A DNA stretch of 64,000 nt from Rhodobiaceae bacterium (GCA_021404525.1 JAAWWE010000002.1:310001-374000), one strand, 5' to 3'; shown: positions 36,791 through 46,120, numbered from the stretch's first letter. The notes: generated by a model not told the origin, from the letters alone. Program-made: numbers and translations.

Positions 36791-37474
36791 TTACGTGCCA
36801 GCTTTATATCCCATGGGCGCAAGCTCTGCCAGTTCAGCAATATGGGCACGGAGCTCAGGAATGCCCGTGCCTTTTTCAGACGATGTAACCGCAATTTCCG
36901 GAAATGCCGCGACATGTTTGCGCAGCTGGGCCTTGGTTGCTTCCAGCCGTTTCTCGATCTGGCCTTTTTTGAGCTTGTCCGCCTTGGTGAGCACGATGAG
37001 GTAGGAGACTGCTGCCTTGTCCAGCATGGCCATGACCTCCTCATCATTCTTCTTGATGCCATGGCGGGCATCAATGAGCAGCAGCACCCGGCGCAGCGTG
37101 GCGCGGCCCTGCAGATAGGTCATCACCAGATCGGTCCAGCTCGCAATTCGGTCTTTCGATTCCCGGGCATAGCCATAGCCGGGCAGGTCGACCAGAAAGA
37201 GGCCCTCGCGACCGGGCTGCCCAAGGGTGAAATAGTTCACTTCCTGGGTGCGGCCGGGTGTGTTGGATGTGCGCGCGAGTGTCTTGCGGCCTGTCATCGC
37301 ATTGACGAGGCTCGACTTCCCTACATTGGACCGCCCCGCAAAGGCGATCTCCGGCAGCGGGTCATTCGGCAGACCGTCCAGATTGACGACACCCTTCACA
37401 AAGGTGCAGGGCTGCGCAAAGAGCCAGTGGCCCTTGTTTAGCCGTGCCTGTTCTTCAGGAGTGTCGTCGCCCAT
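36791..37474 (-). CDS. engB: Ribosome-biogenesis GTPase EngB/YsxC
   Basis: This 227-residue GTPase assists large-subunit assembly. The G motifs are G1 [15 protein letters not shown]3 VDLPGYGYA and G4 LTKADKL. The N-terminal extension (about 25 residues before [18 protein letters not shown]) is typical for proteobacteria. Only five bases separate it from the yidC stop, so they are cotranscribed. Confidence 0.96.
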   Translation of the reverse strand: MGDDTPEEQARLNKGHWLFAQPCTFVKGVVNLDGLPNDPLPEIAFAGRSNVGKSSLVNAMTGRKTLARTSNTPGRTQEVNYFTLGQPGREGLFLVDLPGYGYARESKDRIASWTDLVMTYLQGRATLRRVLLLIDARHGIKKNDEEVMAMLDKAAVSYLIVLTKADKLKKGQIEKRLEATKAQLRKHVAAFPEIAVTSSEKGTGIPELRAHIAELAELAPMGYKAGT

Positions 37475-37479
37475 GTGCG

Positions 37480-39291
37480 TCAGGTTTCATCTTTGCTGGC
37501 GGACCGTTTGAAGATTTTCTCCAGGCCGAGGTTTGAGAAAAGCTCAATCGGCACACCCTGCCGGCGCATGATGACGCCTTGCTGCAGAACAGACAGCAGG
37601 TTGTTCCATGCCCAGTAAATGACCAGACCCGCAGGGAAGCTTGCCAGGATGAAAACGAAGAAGACCGGCATCCAGGTGAAGATCATCTGCTGAGTGGGAT
37701 CAGCTGGCGCCGGGTTCATGCGCTGTTGGACAAACATGGTGATGCCCATAAGGAGCGGCCACACGCCAACCATCAGAAGCGATGGGGGATCCCACGGGAT
37801 CAGTCCGAATAGGTTGAACAATGTTGTCGGGTCGGGCGCTGAGAGGTCCTGGATCCAGCCATAGAAGGGCGCATGGCGCATTTCGATGGTGACAAACAGA
37901 ACCTTATAGAGCGCAAAGAAGACAGGGATCTGAATGAGGACAGGCAGGCAACCGGCAAGCGGGTTCACCTTTTCCTTCTTATAGAGCTCCATGATCTCCT
38001 GCTGTTGCTTCATCTTGTCGTCAGCATATTGATCCCGCAGCTTTTCCATGTCCGGCTGCAGCTTCTTCATCTTGCTCATTGCTTCGTAAGAGCGGTTGGC
38101 AAGCGGGAAGAAGAAGATCTTGATGATGACCGTGACGATCAGAATGGCGATGCCGAAATTGCCGACAATGTCGAAGACGTAATCGAGGCCCAGGAAAAGC
38201 GGCTTGGTAAGGAAGTAGAACCAGCCCCAATCAATCATCAGCTCAAAGCGGAAGATGCCTTCTTCATCATAAGCATCAATCATCTCGACCACTTTGGCAC
38301 CGGCATAAAGCCGCGCTGTATGGTTGAGGGAGGCGCCGGGAGCAGCCGTCAGTCCGTCGACCACCAGATAGTCTGTCTGATAGACATTCTTCCGTGGGTT
38401 CGGCCCCTCAGAGAAGCGCGCATCAAAGTTGACGCCTTGTTCGGGGATGAGAACCGTTGCCCAATATTTATCGGTGATGCCGAGCCAGCCTTCATTGGCA
38501 GTATATTTTATTTCGCGGTCTTCAAGGATCTCATCATAGTCAATCTCGACAAGGCCTTCTTCTTCGCCAAGGACGCCGATCATACCTTCATGCAGAATGA
38601 AGAAGCCTTCAATCTCCGGCGTGCCCGTGCGCGATACCAGGCCATAAGGATAGAGCGTGACAGGTGCGCCAGTATTGTTGGTGACATTCTGGTCGACGGT
38701 GAACATGTAGTTCTCGTCGATCGTGATCGTGCGATTGAAGATGAGCCCTTCGCCATTGTCATATGTCAGCGTGACCGAGCCATTTGCGGCGAGCGATGAG
38801 CCAGCAGGGGCTGTCCAGACCGTGTCACGGCTTGGCAGCTTGAGGCCCGCGGATGCCGGTGCCGACCAACCAAACTCGGCGAAATAGGGAGAGATGGAGT
38901 TCGCGGGGGAGAAGAGGACGATTTCAGGTGAGGTCGGGTCTACCGTTTCGCGGTAAGTGTGCAATTGCAGATCGTCGATCCGTGCGCCTGTGAGCGAGAT
39001 GGAGCCAGCCACAAGATCTGTGTTGATCTGCACGCGCTCGCTTTGTGTGAGTGCAAGATCACGCGGCAGACCTGTGAGTAGAGTGGAATCGCCAAGGTCG
39101 GCGGGGCTATTGGGTCGGCTCTCAAGTACCTGAGGGATTGCCGATTCAGCGGCTGCTTCCTGCGCTGCGGCAATTTCTGCCTGCTGCGCGCGCTCCGCTT
39201 CCATCTTCGGCTCAATAAAGAAATATTGCCATCCCGCAAGAACGGCCATCGATAGGACGGCGGCAAGAAGTAAGTTCCTATTGTCAGACAT
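37480..39291 (-). CDS. yidC: Membrane protein insertase YidC
   Basis: The 603-residue insertase has an N-terminal helix ([19 protein letters not shown]), a large periplasmic beta domain (about 60-350) and the conserved five-helix core from about 360, with [20 protein letters not shown], the coiled hairpin [20 protein letters not shown] and [20 protein letters not shown]. It inserts proteins alone or with Sec. Nine bases separate it from rnpA. Confidence 0.97.
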   Translation of the reverse strand: MSDNRNLLLAAVLSMAVLAGWQYFFIEPKMEAERAQQAEIAAAQEAAAESAIPQVLESRPNSPADLGDSTLLTGLPRDLALTQSERVQINTDLVAGSISLTGARIDDLQLHTYRETVDPTSPEIVLFSPANSISPYFAEFGWSAPASAGLKLPSRDTVWTAPAGSSLAANGSVTLTYDNGEGLIFNRTITIDENYMFTVDQNVTNNTGAPVTLYPYGLVSRTGTPEIEGFFILHEGMIGVLGEEEGLVEIDYDEILEDREIKYTANEGWLGITDKYWATVLIPEQGVNFDARFSEGPNPRKNVYQTDYLVVDGLTAAPGASLNHTARLYAGAKVVEMIDAYDEEGIFRFELMIDWGWFYFLTKPLFLGLDYVFDIVGNFGIAILIVTVIIKIFFFPLANRSYEAMSKMKKLQPDMEKLRDQYADDKMKQQQEIMELYKKEKVNPLAGCLPVLIQIPVFFALYKVLFVTIEMRHAPFYGWIQDLSAPDPTTLFNLFGLIPWDPPSLLMVGVWPLLMGITMFVQQRMNPAPADPTQQMIFTWMPVFFVFILASFPAGLVIYWAWNNLLSVLQQGVIMRRQGVPIELFSNLGLEKIFKRSASKDET

Positions 39292-39300
39292 GAACTAAGA

Positions 39301-39687
39301 TCACCCTTGTTTCTGAGATGCCTGTCGCCGATTTTGTGTGTCGCGTGATTTCTGCGCGTGCACTTTGGCGAGAGCCGTTTCGAGATCCCGTGTGAGATCA
39401 ATGTAAGAGCGGGAAATGGTTCCCGCGCGTCCAATAAGGACGTAGTCGTACCCCGGACGGGCGGCAAGTGCCAGAACGTCAGTTGCGACAGAACGCAGCC
39501 GACGTTTCGCCCGATTTCGGATATGGGCTTTGCCCACTTTTTTTGTAACGGTAAAGCCGACGCGAGCCTCTGCATCGAGCTCGGTCTGTGTTCGCTTCTG
39601 GGCCTGAAGCACAAGCCCTGGGGCCGCCCATTTGCGGCCTCTAGCAGCTTTCAGGAAATCGCGGCGGGCCTTGAGGCGCTCCATCAT
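39301..39687 (-). CDS. rnpA: Ribonuclease P protein component
   Basis: From ATG 39687, preceded by AAGGGG at a five-base distance, the protein has 128 residues. The RNP signature is HIRNRAKRRLR, preceded by VGFTVTKKVGKA. It is the protein part of RNase P, which trims the 5' ends of tRNAs. The upstream frame (to 39765) spans a 17-bp tandem repeat and lacks the domain's normal start, so the shorter form is chosen. The C-terminal tail is Gln/Lys/Arg-rich. Confidence 0.95.
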   Translation of the reverse strand: MMERLKARRDFLKAARGRKWAAPGLVLQAQKRTQTELDAEARVGFTVTKKVGKAHIRNRAKRRLRSVATDVLALAARPGYDYVLIGRAGTISRSYIDLTRDLETALAKVHAQKSRDTQNRRQASQKQG

Positions 39688-39703
39688 TGGATCCCCTTGG
39701 GTT

Positions 39704-39737
39704 TTCGAAAATAGCGGGTCTTCGAAAAGAGCGGGTC
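39704..39737. repeat. 17-bp tandem repeat between rpmH and rnpA
   Basis: TTCGAAAATAGCGGGTC (39704-39720) is followed at once by TTCGAAAAGAGCGGGTC (39721-39737), differing at one base. It lies in the rpmH-rnpA gap, upstream of the rnpA start. A small hairpin, GACCC/GGGTC (39770-39788), lies nearer rpmH. Confidence 0.8.
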
Positions 39738-39805
39738 CTCGCAAAGAAAAAGGGGCTCTCCGCATCGCAGACCCTAAAAGAAAGGGTCATCTCGCCCTAA
39801 GGGAG

Positions 39806-39940
39806 TTAAGCGGAAAGCTTCTTACGGCCTTTTGAGCGGCGCGCAGAAAGGATCGCGCGGCCAGCTTTTGTTGCTTTGCGGGCGCGGAAACCATGACGGC
39901 GTTTGCGAACGAGTGCGCTTGGTTGATATGTCCGTTTCAC
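39806..39940 (-). CDS. rpmH: Large-subunit ribosomal protein bL34
   Basis: This 44-residue protein reads [17 protein letters not shown] after the initiator and ends [11 protein letters not shown], matching bL34 over its full length. The start is GTG at 39940. It is the first gene of the rpmH-rnpA-yidC-engB-argB run and has a consensus promoter 99-127 bases upstream of the start. Confidence 0.97.
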   Translation of the reverse strand: MKRTYQPSALVRKRRHGFRARKATKAGRAILSARRSKGRKKLSA

Positions 39941-40326
39941 GGGTCTTCTCCGGCTAGGGCTCCTGACCAGGCAATCGCTGGTGTGCCCCCATAACAATAG
40001 AAGCCGCGGGCGGATGCCCAACGGCCAGACTGGCCGCGTGTATAAGCAATGGTGGGGGGCAAGTCAACGACTGTCGCGGCGTGTTTTGAAGGTAAAGGCC
40101 GCAGAAATCAGCCAGTTTTGCGGACAATCCGTCTCGAAACGGAGAAAAGTCGCAGATTCCGGTACTTCTGTTCCGATCACCTTGGCCTCACCGATGCTAA
40201 CGCTCTCTCACAAGCCGGTGACTTTTGCGGGTTTTTTCGCCTGAGGCACCCCACCTTCCGCTAAACACAAAGCATTGCGCCCGGCGAAACCCGACAGGAC
40301 GGAGACCCGGCGCAGAAGGAGGCAAT
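39941..40326. other. Gene-free stretch between rpmH and the DUF547 gene
   Basis: This 386-bp divergent gap holds the rpmH promoter (40039-40067) and the rpmH leader on the left. On the right an AAGGAGG ribosome-binding site stands just before ATG 40327. I see no convincing coding frame, RNA fold or repeat in the remainder. Confidence 0.6.
40039..40067 (-). promoter_or_regulatory. Strong sigma-70 promoter for rpmH
   Basis: Minus-strand TTGACT (40067-40062) and TATACA (40044-40039) are exactly 17 bases apart. Transcription would start near 40032, leaving a leader of about 90 nt before the GTG start. Confidence 0.8.
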
Positions 40327-41235
40327 ATGGTCGTAACAGTGACAGAGCGACATTATGAGCGTCTTGGGGGCTCAAAACGGGGTTCCAGGCGGTCGCGGCC
40401 CATTGGGTTGTTCTTTCTAGGTGTAATCGCCTTTGTTTGGCTCTTGATTGGTGCGACCCAGGTTCCGGCGGCAGATGCCTGGACCAGATGGAGCGCTTAT
40501 GAGGAGAGTTCGATCGTGACCATAGATCATTCTGACTGGCAGGCTCTCTTAGATGCCTATCTCGTCCCCGGCACGGATGGCGAGGCCAACAAAGTCGACT
40601 ATGCCAGCCTGGCCGCGAGTGAAGCAGACCGCGACAAGCTGGAGCTCTACATCACGAGCCTGGAGGCGGTGGAAGTAGATGCGCTCAACAAGAATGAGCA
40701 ATTTGCCTTCTGGGCAAACCTCTACAATGCTGCAACAGTGCGTGTGATCCTTGATCACTACCCCGTCAGCTCCATCCGTAAGATTAGTATCTCGCCGGGC
40801 TTCTTCTCAACCGGGCCTTGGGGCGCGAAGCTGGTGACTGTTGATGGTGAGCGTCTGACGCTGGATGATATTGAGCATCGGATTTTGCGGCCCATCTGGA
40901 AGGATCCCAGGGTCCACTATGCGGTGAATTGTGCCTCTATTGGCTGTCCCAATCTTCCAACAAAACCGTTTACCGGGAAAACACTCGAGGCAGATCTGGA
41001 ATCTGCCGCCCGCGCTTACATCAATAGTCCCCGCGGCGCATCTTTCCAGAGCGGTTCACTCCGTGTTTCCAAGATTTATGATTGGTACTCGGAAGACTTC
41101 GGAAAAGGCACGGCCAATCTCATCGCTCATCTGAAATCCTATGCCGAAGGTGATCTTGCTGAAAAACTCGAAAACACAACACGTGTGCAGGGATACGACT
41201 ATGATTGGTCCCTGAACGACACGTCCGGCTCGTAA
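40327..41235 (+). CDS. DUF547 protein with N-terminal membrane anchor
   Basis: The start is ATG 40327, with AAGGAGG six bases upstream (302 residues). A membrane segment (about 26-46, IGLFFLGVIAFVWLLIGA) precedes the DUF547 domain, recognised by NEQFAFWANLYNAATVRVI, then RILRPIWKDPRVHYAVNCAS and IGCPNLPTKPF. The FWANLYNA and NCAS..CP elements resemble transglutaminase-like Cys-His centres, but no activity is established. It opens a same-strand run with the VTT protein and the flavoprotein. Confidence 0.88.
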   Translation: MVVTVTERHYERLGGSKRGSRRSRPIGLFFLGVIAFVWLLIGATQVPAADAWTRWSAYEESSIVTIDHSDWQALLDAYLVPGTDGEANKVDYASLAASEADRDKLELYITSLEAVEVDALNKNEQFAFWANLYNAATVRVILDHYPVSSIRKISISPGFFSTGPWGAKLVTVDGERLTLDDIEHRILRPIWKDPRVHYAVNCASIGCPNLPTKPFTGKTLEADLESAARAYINSPRGASFQSGSLRVSKIYDWYSEDFGKGTANLIAHLKSYAEGDLAEKLENTTRVQGYDYDWSLNDTSGS

Positions 41236-41261
41236 AAAGCCGACTGGGAGGAAAAGTAGAT

Positions 41262-41993
41262 ATGAGTGACGAAAGTTCAGACACAAAACAATCAGGCTTT
41301 AGCCTCGGCAGGCTGGTGCCTTTGGTGGTCCTCGCTGCGGGGCTTGTCGCCTTCTTTGTCTTGGATCTCGGGCAATATGTGACCTTGGATGCACTGAAGG
41401 AGAACCGCGAGTTTTTGCAAACCTTCGTGGCGGAGAACACAGCACTCGCGTTCACAGTCTATATGGCGGTCTACACGGTCATGGTCGCCTTCTCATTGCC
41501 AGGTGCGCTGATCGCAACGCTCACCGGGGGCTTTCTCTTCGGAACCATCTTCGGTGGGCTGGCAACCGTCGTTGCAGCGACCATCGGGGCGACCATCGTC
41601 TTCCTGATCGCAAAGACAGCGCTGGGCGATACCCTGCGCGCAAAAGCAGGACCGGGAATTCAGAAGATGGAAGCCGGCTTTCAGAAGAACGCGTTTTCTT
41701 ACCTGATGGTGCTGCGACTGGTCCCGCTCTTTCCGTTCTTCCTTGTTAATTTGGCGCCGGCTTTTCTGGGCGTGAAGCTGCGCACCTTCATGGTGGCGAC
41801 TTTCTTTGGCATCATTCCCGGTACTTTCGTATTTGCGAGTGTGGGAAACGGTCTGGGTGCGATTTTTGATGAAGGCGGGGAGCCTAATCTCGGCATCATT
41901 TTCCAGCCGGAAGTGTTAGGGCCAATCCTGGCGCTCGCGGCGCTGTCGCTGGTTCCCGTCATTTACAAACGTTTTTCAAAAGACGAAGCATAA
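41262..41993 (+). CDS. TVP38/TMEM64 (VTT-domain) membrane protein
   Basis: From ATG 41262 (GGGAGG upstream) the product has 243 residues and about five to six helices. The VTT/SNARE-associated core is seen in AFSLPGALIATLTGGFLFG, the reentrant-like FGGLATVVAATIGATIVFLI, and LMVLRLVPLFPFFLVNLAPA followed by FLGVKLRTFMVATFFGIIPG. Family members (DedA-like fold) move lipids or undecaprenyl carriers in some cases; the substrate here is unknown. It lies 26 bp after DUF547 and 99 bp before the flavoprotein gene. Confidence 0.92.
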   Translation: MSDESSDTKQSGFSLGRLVPLVVLAAGLVAFFVLDLGQYVTLDALKENREFLQTFVAENTALAFTVYMAVYTVMVAFSLPGALIATLTGGFLFGTIFGGLATVVAATIGATIVFLIAKTALGDTLRAKAGPGIQKMEAGFQKNAFSYLMVLRLVPLFPFFLVNLAPAFLGVKLRTFMVATFFGIIPGTFVFASVGNGLGAIFDEGGEPNLGIIFQPEVLGPILALAALSLVPVIYKRFSKDEA

Positions 41994-42007
41994 ATAGAGC
42001 GCAATCA

Positions 42008-42029
42008 AGAAAAGTGTGGGCGGTTTTCT
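42008..42029. repeat. Degenerate copy of the palindromic repeat, copy 4
   Basis: Only the inner stem remains: AGAAAA (42008-42013) and TTTTCT (42024-42029) around GTGTGGGCGG, the same loop type as in copies 2 and 3. The outer arms have decayed. It lies in the 99-bp gap between the VTT and flavoprotein genes. Confidence 0.55.
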
Positions 42030-42092
42030 GCCAAGACTTAGGCGAATGCGCGATTAGAAAAACTCCTCTGTCTGGGAGTGTGAGGAAACATC

Positions 42093-43517
42093 ATGAGCAA
42101 TGTGATTGAAGCGGACATTTGTGTCATTGGAGGCGGCTCAGGCGGCCTGTCTGTTGCGGCAGGGGCCGTACAGATGGGGGCGAAAGTTGTTCTCATCGAA
42201 AAGGGCAAGATGGGAGGCGACTGTCTGAACTATGGTTGCGTTCCCTCCAAAGCACTGATTGCCGCTGCCAAACACGCCCATGGCATGGGCGACGGCGAAG
42301 CCTTTGGCGTGAAGCCACAAACACTCGAAGTCGACTTCGGCCGGGTTCATGACCACATCCATGAAGTGATCGCCGGGATCGCGCCCGTGGACAGCGTTGA
42401 GCGGTTTGAAGGCCTTGGCGTTCAGGTCATTCAGGCTGCTGCGCGCTTTGCAAGTCCGCAGACAGTGCAGGCGGGCGATCAGACCATCAAGGCCCGCCGT
42501 TTTGTCATTGCGACGGGATCGTCGCCCGCGGTGCCACCCATCCCTGGGCTCGATACCGTGCCGTTCCTCACCAACGAAACCATGTTCGACCTGAAAGAAC
42601 GCCCGGACCATCTGATCATTGTTGGTGGCGGCCCGATCGGAATGGAGCTCGCCCAGGCGCACCGACGCCTTGGAGCAAAAGTGACCGTGCTCGAAGGTCT
42701 GAAAGCGCTCGGAAAAGACGACCCGGAACTGACCTCGTTGGTGCTTGATGCCATTCGTGAGGATGGTGTCGACATTCGTGAAGGTGCGAAGGTTACCTCT
42801 GTTGCAAAAGACGGCGACGGGGTTAGCGTCTCCATCGAGACAGATGCAGGCGAGGAAACCGTGTCCGGGTCGCACTTGCTCATGGCGGTGGGCAGGCGCC
42901 CCAATGTTGATGGCCTCGACCTTGAAAATGCAGGCATCAAATATGAGCGCACAGGCATCACAGTGGATGCGCGTCTCAGGACCACAAACAAAAAGATCTT
43001 TGCCATCGGAGATGTGGCCGGGGGGCTGCAGTTCACCCACGTGGCCGGGTATCACGCTGGTATCGTAATCCGAAACATTTTGTTCCGTATTCCGGCCAAG
43101 GCGGACCATTCGTCCATTCCGTGGGCCACCTATACTGACCCAGAACTGGCCCATGTGGGTGAGACAGAGGAAGAAGCCCGCAAAAAACACGGCAAGATTG
43201 AAGTGTTACGCTGGCCGCTTGCTGAGAATGATCGGGCGCAGGCCGAACGCCGCACCCGTGGCCTCGTCAAGGTCGTGACAGACAGTCATGGCCGTATTCT
43301 GGGCGCAAGCATTGTGGGGCCACATGCAGGCGACTTGCTGCAACCCTGGGTGCTTGCCAAGTCGCAAGGACTCAAAATCGGCGCCATGGCCGGTGCAGTT
43401 GCCCCATATCCAACATTGACGGAAATCAGCAAACGGGCTGCCGGGTCCTATTACACACCGACCCTCTTTAGTTGGAAGACCAGAGCAATTGTGAAGTTCC
43501 TCGGCCTGTTCGGATAG
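42093..43517 (+). CDS. MerA-like FAD/NAD(P) disulfide oxidoreductase
   Basis: The 474-residue flavoprotein has the FAD motif GGGSGGLSVAAGAVQMGA, the redox disulfide Cys44/Cys49 in GGDCLNYGCVPSK, a central NAD(P) motif IIVGGGPIGMELAQAHRRLG and the second FAD motif KIFAIGDVAGG. At the C-terminus, where lipoamide dehydrogenases have His-Pro-Thr..Glu, it has Tyr439 (APYPTLTE), as in mercuric reductase. It lacks both the N-terminal HMA domain and the C-terminal Cys pair of true MerA. Reduction of an unknown disulfide or quinone is more likely than of Hg(II). Confidence 0.88.
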   Translation: MSNVIEADICVIGGGSGGLSVAAGAVQMGAKVVLIEKGKMGGDCLNYGCVPSKALIAAAKHAHGMGDGEAFGVKPQTLEVDFGRVHDHIHEVIAGIAPVDSVERFEGLGVQVIQAAARFASPQTVQAGDQTIKARRFVIATGSSPAVPPIPGLDTVPFLTNETMFDLKERPDHLIIVGGGPIGMELAQAHRRLGAKVTVLEGLKALGKDDPELTSLVLDAIREDGVDIREGAKVTSVAKDGDGVSVSIETDAGEETVSGSHLLMAVGRRPNVDGLDLENAGIKYERTGITVDARLRTTNKKIFAIGDVAGGLQFTHVAGYHAGIVIRNILFRIPAKADHSSIPWATYTDPELAHVGETEEEARKKHGKIEVLRWPLAENDRAQAERRTRGLVKVVTDSHGRILGASIVGPHAGDLLQPWVLAKSQGLKIGAMAGAVAPYPTLTEISKRAAGSYYTPTLFSWKTRAIVKFLGLFG

Positions 43518-43535
43518 GGTCCCTTTCCGCTATAC

Positions 43536-45062
43536 TTGATGCCAGCGCATAAGTGCCGCGCGATGGAAAACAGGCGGAACATGGATCGCGAGAAGAGCGA
43601 TGTGACGGATGCAGATAAGGGTGACGGGCCGCGGGCTGCCGCGGCGCCGGTCGCGCGTCTTGTCGCTCCTTTGCGCCGCAGCCTCTCCGCGCAACTCCTG
43701 GTTCTCACAGTTCTGTTTGTGATGCTTGCCGAAGTGCTGATTTATGTTCCGTCTCTCTCAAATTTCAGAGATAGCTGGATCAAGCAGCGTCTTGCACGGG
43801 CGCAGATCGCAACGCTTGCGCTCGAAGCAACCCCCGACAATATGGTGGCCAATACCCTTCGCGACGAACTTCTGACCAACGCGGAAGCCTTTGCGGTGGT
43901 TTTGCATAGAAATGCAGCGCGTCGATTGATCCTTCGAGACGACATGCCCCCCGCAATCGATGCGACGTATGATCTGCGTGATGCGACGTTCCTCGACATC
44001 ATCATGGACATGTTTGACTGTTTGATGGCGGAAGACGGCCGCACCATTCGGGTGATCGGCAAGCCACGCTTTGAAGGTGGCGACTTCATCGAAATCGTTT
44101 TTGACGAAACGCCCCTCCGGCAGGCCATGCTCGATTTCTCAACCAACATCCTGAACTTGTCGATCCTGATCTCCATCATCACAGCCTCCCTTGTATTTTT
44201 TGCCCTCAATTTTTTCTTGGTTCGTCCCATGCGCCGGATCACGGAAAATATGGTGGCGTTTAGCAAAAAACCGGATGATGCATCGCGGGTGATCGAGCCC
44301 TCAACACGCCTCGACGAAATCGGTGTCGCAGAACGGGAACTGGCAGATCTCCAGACGCAGGTGCGCTCGACACTGAACCAACAGGCGCGCCTTGCCTCTT
44401 TGGGAACGGCCATCAGCAAGATCAATCACGACCTGCGGAATATTCTGGCGAGCACGCAGCTTATTTCAGACCGCCTTGGCGGTGTGGACGATCCGACAGT
44501 GCAAAGTCTCGCTCCCCGGCTGTTTGCGTCGATCGACCGTGCCATTCAGCTCTGCACCAACACGCTTAAGTTCGGTAGCAGTGAAGAAGCGCCGCCCTCC
44601 CGTCGTCCGGTTGCGCTAAAAAACCTCGCGACCGAGGCGATGGAAGCAATCGGCCTCGAAGAAGACAGCCCCGTCAGCGTCCGCATTGAGATTGCCGACG
44701 AGATGGAAATTGACGCTGATCCAGATCATTTGTTTCGAGTTCTTCTCAACCTTGGGAGAAATGCGGCACAGGCCATGGAATCTGGCGGAGAGATTTCTCT
44801 ATCGGCCGTCAATGATGTAGACTCGGTCACCATCGAGTTAGCTGATACGGGTCCTGGTATTCCTGATGCTGCCCGCGACCGGCTGTTCCAGCCCTTTGGG
44901 GGCACAACCCGCCAAGGTGGTACCGGGCTCGGCCTTGCGATTTCCGCAGATCTTGTACGCGCGCATGGCGGCGCGCTGGAACTGGTCGAAACAGGTGCCA
45001 ACGGCACCCGGTTTAGAATATGCATACCTCACCGCAAGGACATGGTCCGCGCAGCGCAGTAA
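43536..45062 (+). CDS. Two-helix membrane sensor histidine kinase
   Basis: Up to 508 residues (TTG 43536; ATG 43563 or 43581 are also possible starts). Two membrane helices (about 52-71 and 205-230) enclose a periplasmic sensor of about 130 residues without a recognised domain. A HAMP-like linker, then His298 in ISKINHDLRNIL, and an ATPase domain with LLNLGRNAAQAM (N box), ADTGPGIPD (G1) and GGTGLGLAIS (G2) follow. No response regulator gene is adjacent. The 18-bp gap after the flavoprotein gene suggests cotranscription. Confidence 0.88.
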   Translation: MMPAHKCRAMENRRNMDREKSDVTDADKGDGPRAAAAPVARLVAPLRRSLSAQLLVLTVLFVMLAEVLIYVPSLSNFRDSWIKQRLARAQIATLALEATPDNMVANTLRDELLTNAEAFAVVLHRNAARRLILRDDMPPAIDATYDLRDATFLDIIMDMFDCLMAEDGRTIRVIGKPRFEGGDFIEIVFDETPLRQAMLDFSTNILNLSILISIITASLVFFALNFFLVRPMRRITENMVAFSKKPDDASRVIEPSTRLDEIGVAERELADLQTQVRSTLNQQARLASLGTAISKINHDLRNILASTQLISDRLGGVDDPTVQSLAPRLFASIDRAIQLCTNTLKFGSSEEAPPSRRPVALKNLATEAMEAIGLEEDSPVSVRIEIADEMEIDADPDHLFRVLLNLGRNAAQAMESGGEISLSAVNDVDSVTIELADTGPGIPDAARDRLFQPFGGTTRQGGTGLGLAISADLVRAHGGALELVETGANGTRFRICIPHRKDMVRAAQ

Positions 45063-45121
45063 AAGCGATCATCGAGTCGACTTACCGTCTGACGAAAAGC
45101 TTCGAACGAAAGAGGTGCACT

Positions 45122-46120
45122 ATGGAACACATAAAAGACGGTTCACGCGTGCTTGTTGCGGACATCGGCGGCACCTATGCGCGCTTCTCCTACGCTGACG
45201 CCTCGCTCGGCGTGTCCTCCCTCACACCACCCTTTGTCTTGGAGACAGAGGGGTTTGCGAGTTTTGGTGACGTTCTTCAGGAAGTGATGGATGAGACGGG
45301 CCGTCCTGGGGTGAACGCTGCAGCGATCTGCGGCGCTGGCCCGGTGGTTGGAGACGAAGGCTCTGCAGCGATTGATATGACCAACTGCCCCTGGACGCTG
45401 ACCGAGGCAGAGCTGAAGGAACGGCTTGGGACTTCCCGAGTGCGACTCGTCAACGACTTTGCCGCAATTGCTCATGCGCTTCCGCTGTTTGACGATGAAG
45501 AACTCCTGCAACTTGGCACAGGCGCGCCGGACAGAGAGGGACCGCTTGCGGTACTGGGGGCCGGGACCGGGCTCGGCGTCGCCGGATTGGTGCCGGACGG
45601 GAAGGGAAGCTACGCACTGATTGATGGTGAAGGCGGGCACGCAGATATTGCGCCTGCAAATACGCGCGAGATCGCTATCTATGAACGTTTGCTACGTCGC
45701 TTTGGGCATGTCAACGCGGAAACAATTCTCTCTGGCAGTGGCCTTGAAGCACTCCATGATGCCCTGTGTGAGATGGAGGGACTTAAGAGCGAACCCGTCA
45801 GCGCCGCAGAAATAGCTGCGCGCGCGGCAACAGGGGGCGAACCAGTCAGTGCAGAAGCTGTGCACTGCTTCACCAGTTGGTTAGGCGCAGCAGCTGCCAA
45901 TGTCGCGCTCACGATGGGCGCGACAGGCGGTGTTTACATTGCCGGTGGTATCGTTCCGCGTTGGGGCGGCCTCTTCGAGGCGAACCGGTTCCGCACGCGG
46001 TTTGAGGACCGCGGGAAAATAAGTGCATACGTGAAGCCGATCCCGACCTATCTTGTCGTGGCACCGGATCCGGCGCTTAAGGGACTGGTGAAGATCGCAT
46101 CGGGCCTGCTGGCAACCTAG
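45122..46120 (+). CDS. glk: Glucokinase (ROK-unrelated Glk family)
   Basis: The start is ATG 45122 after an AGAGG site (332 residues). Glk features are LVADIGGTYARFSYAD (phosphate loop), RLVNDFAAIAHAL, LGAGTGLGVAGLVPDG and IDGEGGHADIAPANTRE with sugar-contact residues. It phosphorylates glucose to glucose-6-phosphate. It follows the kinase gene by 59 bp; whether they share a transcript is open. Confidence 0.93.
   Translation: MEHIKDGSRVLVADIGGTYARFSYADASLGVSSLTPPFVLETEGFASFGDVLQEVMDETGRPGVNAAAICGAGPVVGDEGSAAIDMTNCPWTLTEAELKERLGTSRVRLVNDFAAIAHALPLFDDEELLQLGTGAPDREGPLAVLGAGTGLGVAGLVPDGKGSYALIDGEGGHADIAPANTREIAIYERLLRRFGHVNAETILSGSGLEALHDALCEMEGLKSEPVSAAEIAARAATGGEPVSAEAVHCFTSWLGAAAANVALTMGATGGVYIAGGIVPRWGGLFEANRFRTRFEDRGKISAYVKPIPTYLVVAPDPALKGLVKIASGLLAT

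Noticed and set aside
40049-40264. Possible small gene between rpmH and DUF547
   Set aside because: No ribosome-binding site or recognisable pattern, and it overlaps the rpmH promoter.
42138-43190. Minus-strand frame of 350 codons
   Set aside because: It lies antisense within the flavoprotein gene and has no recognisable domain.
42093-43517. Mercuric reductase or lipoamide dehydrogenase
   Set aside because: It lacks the HMA domain and C-terminal Cys pair of MerA and the catalytic His of lipoamide dehydrogenase.
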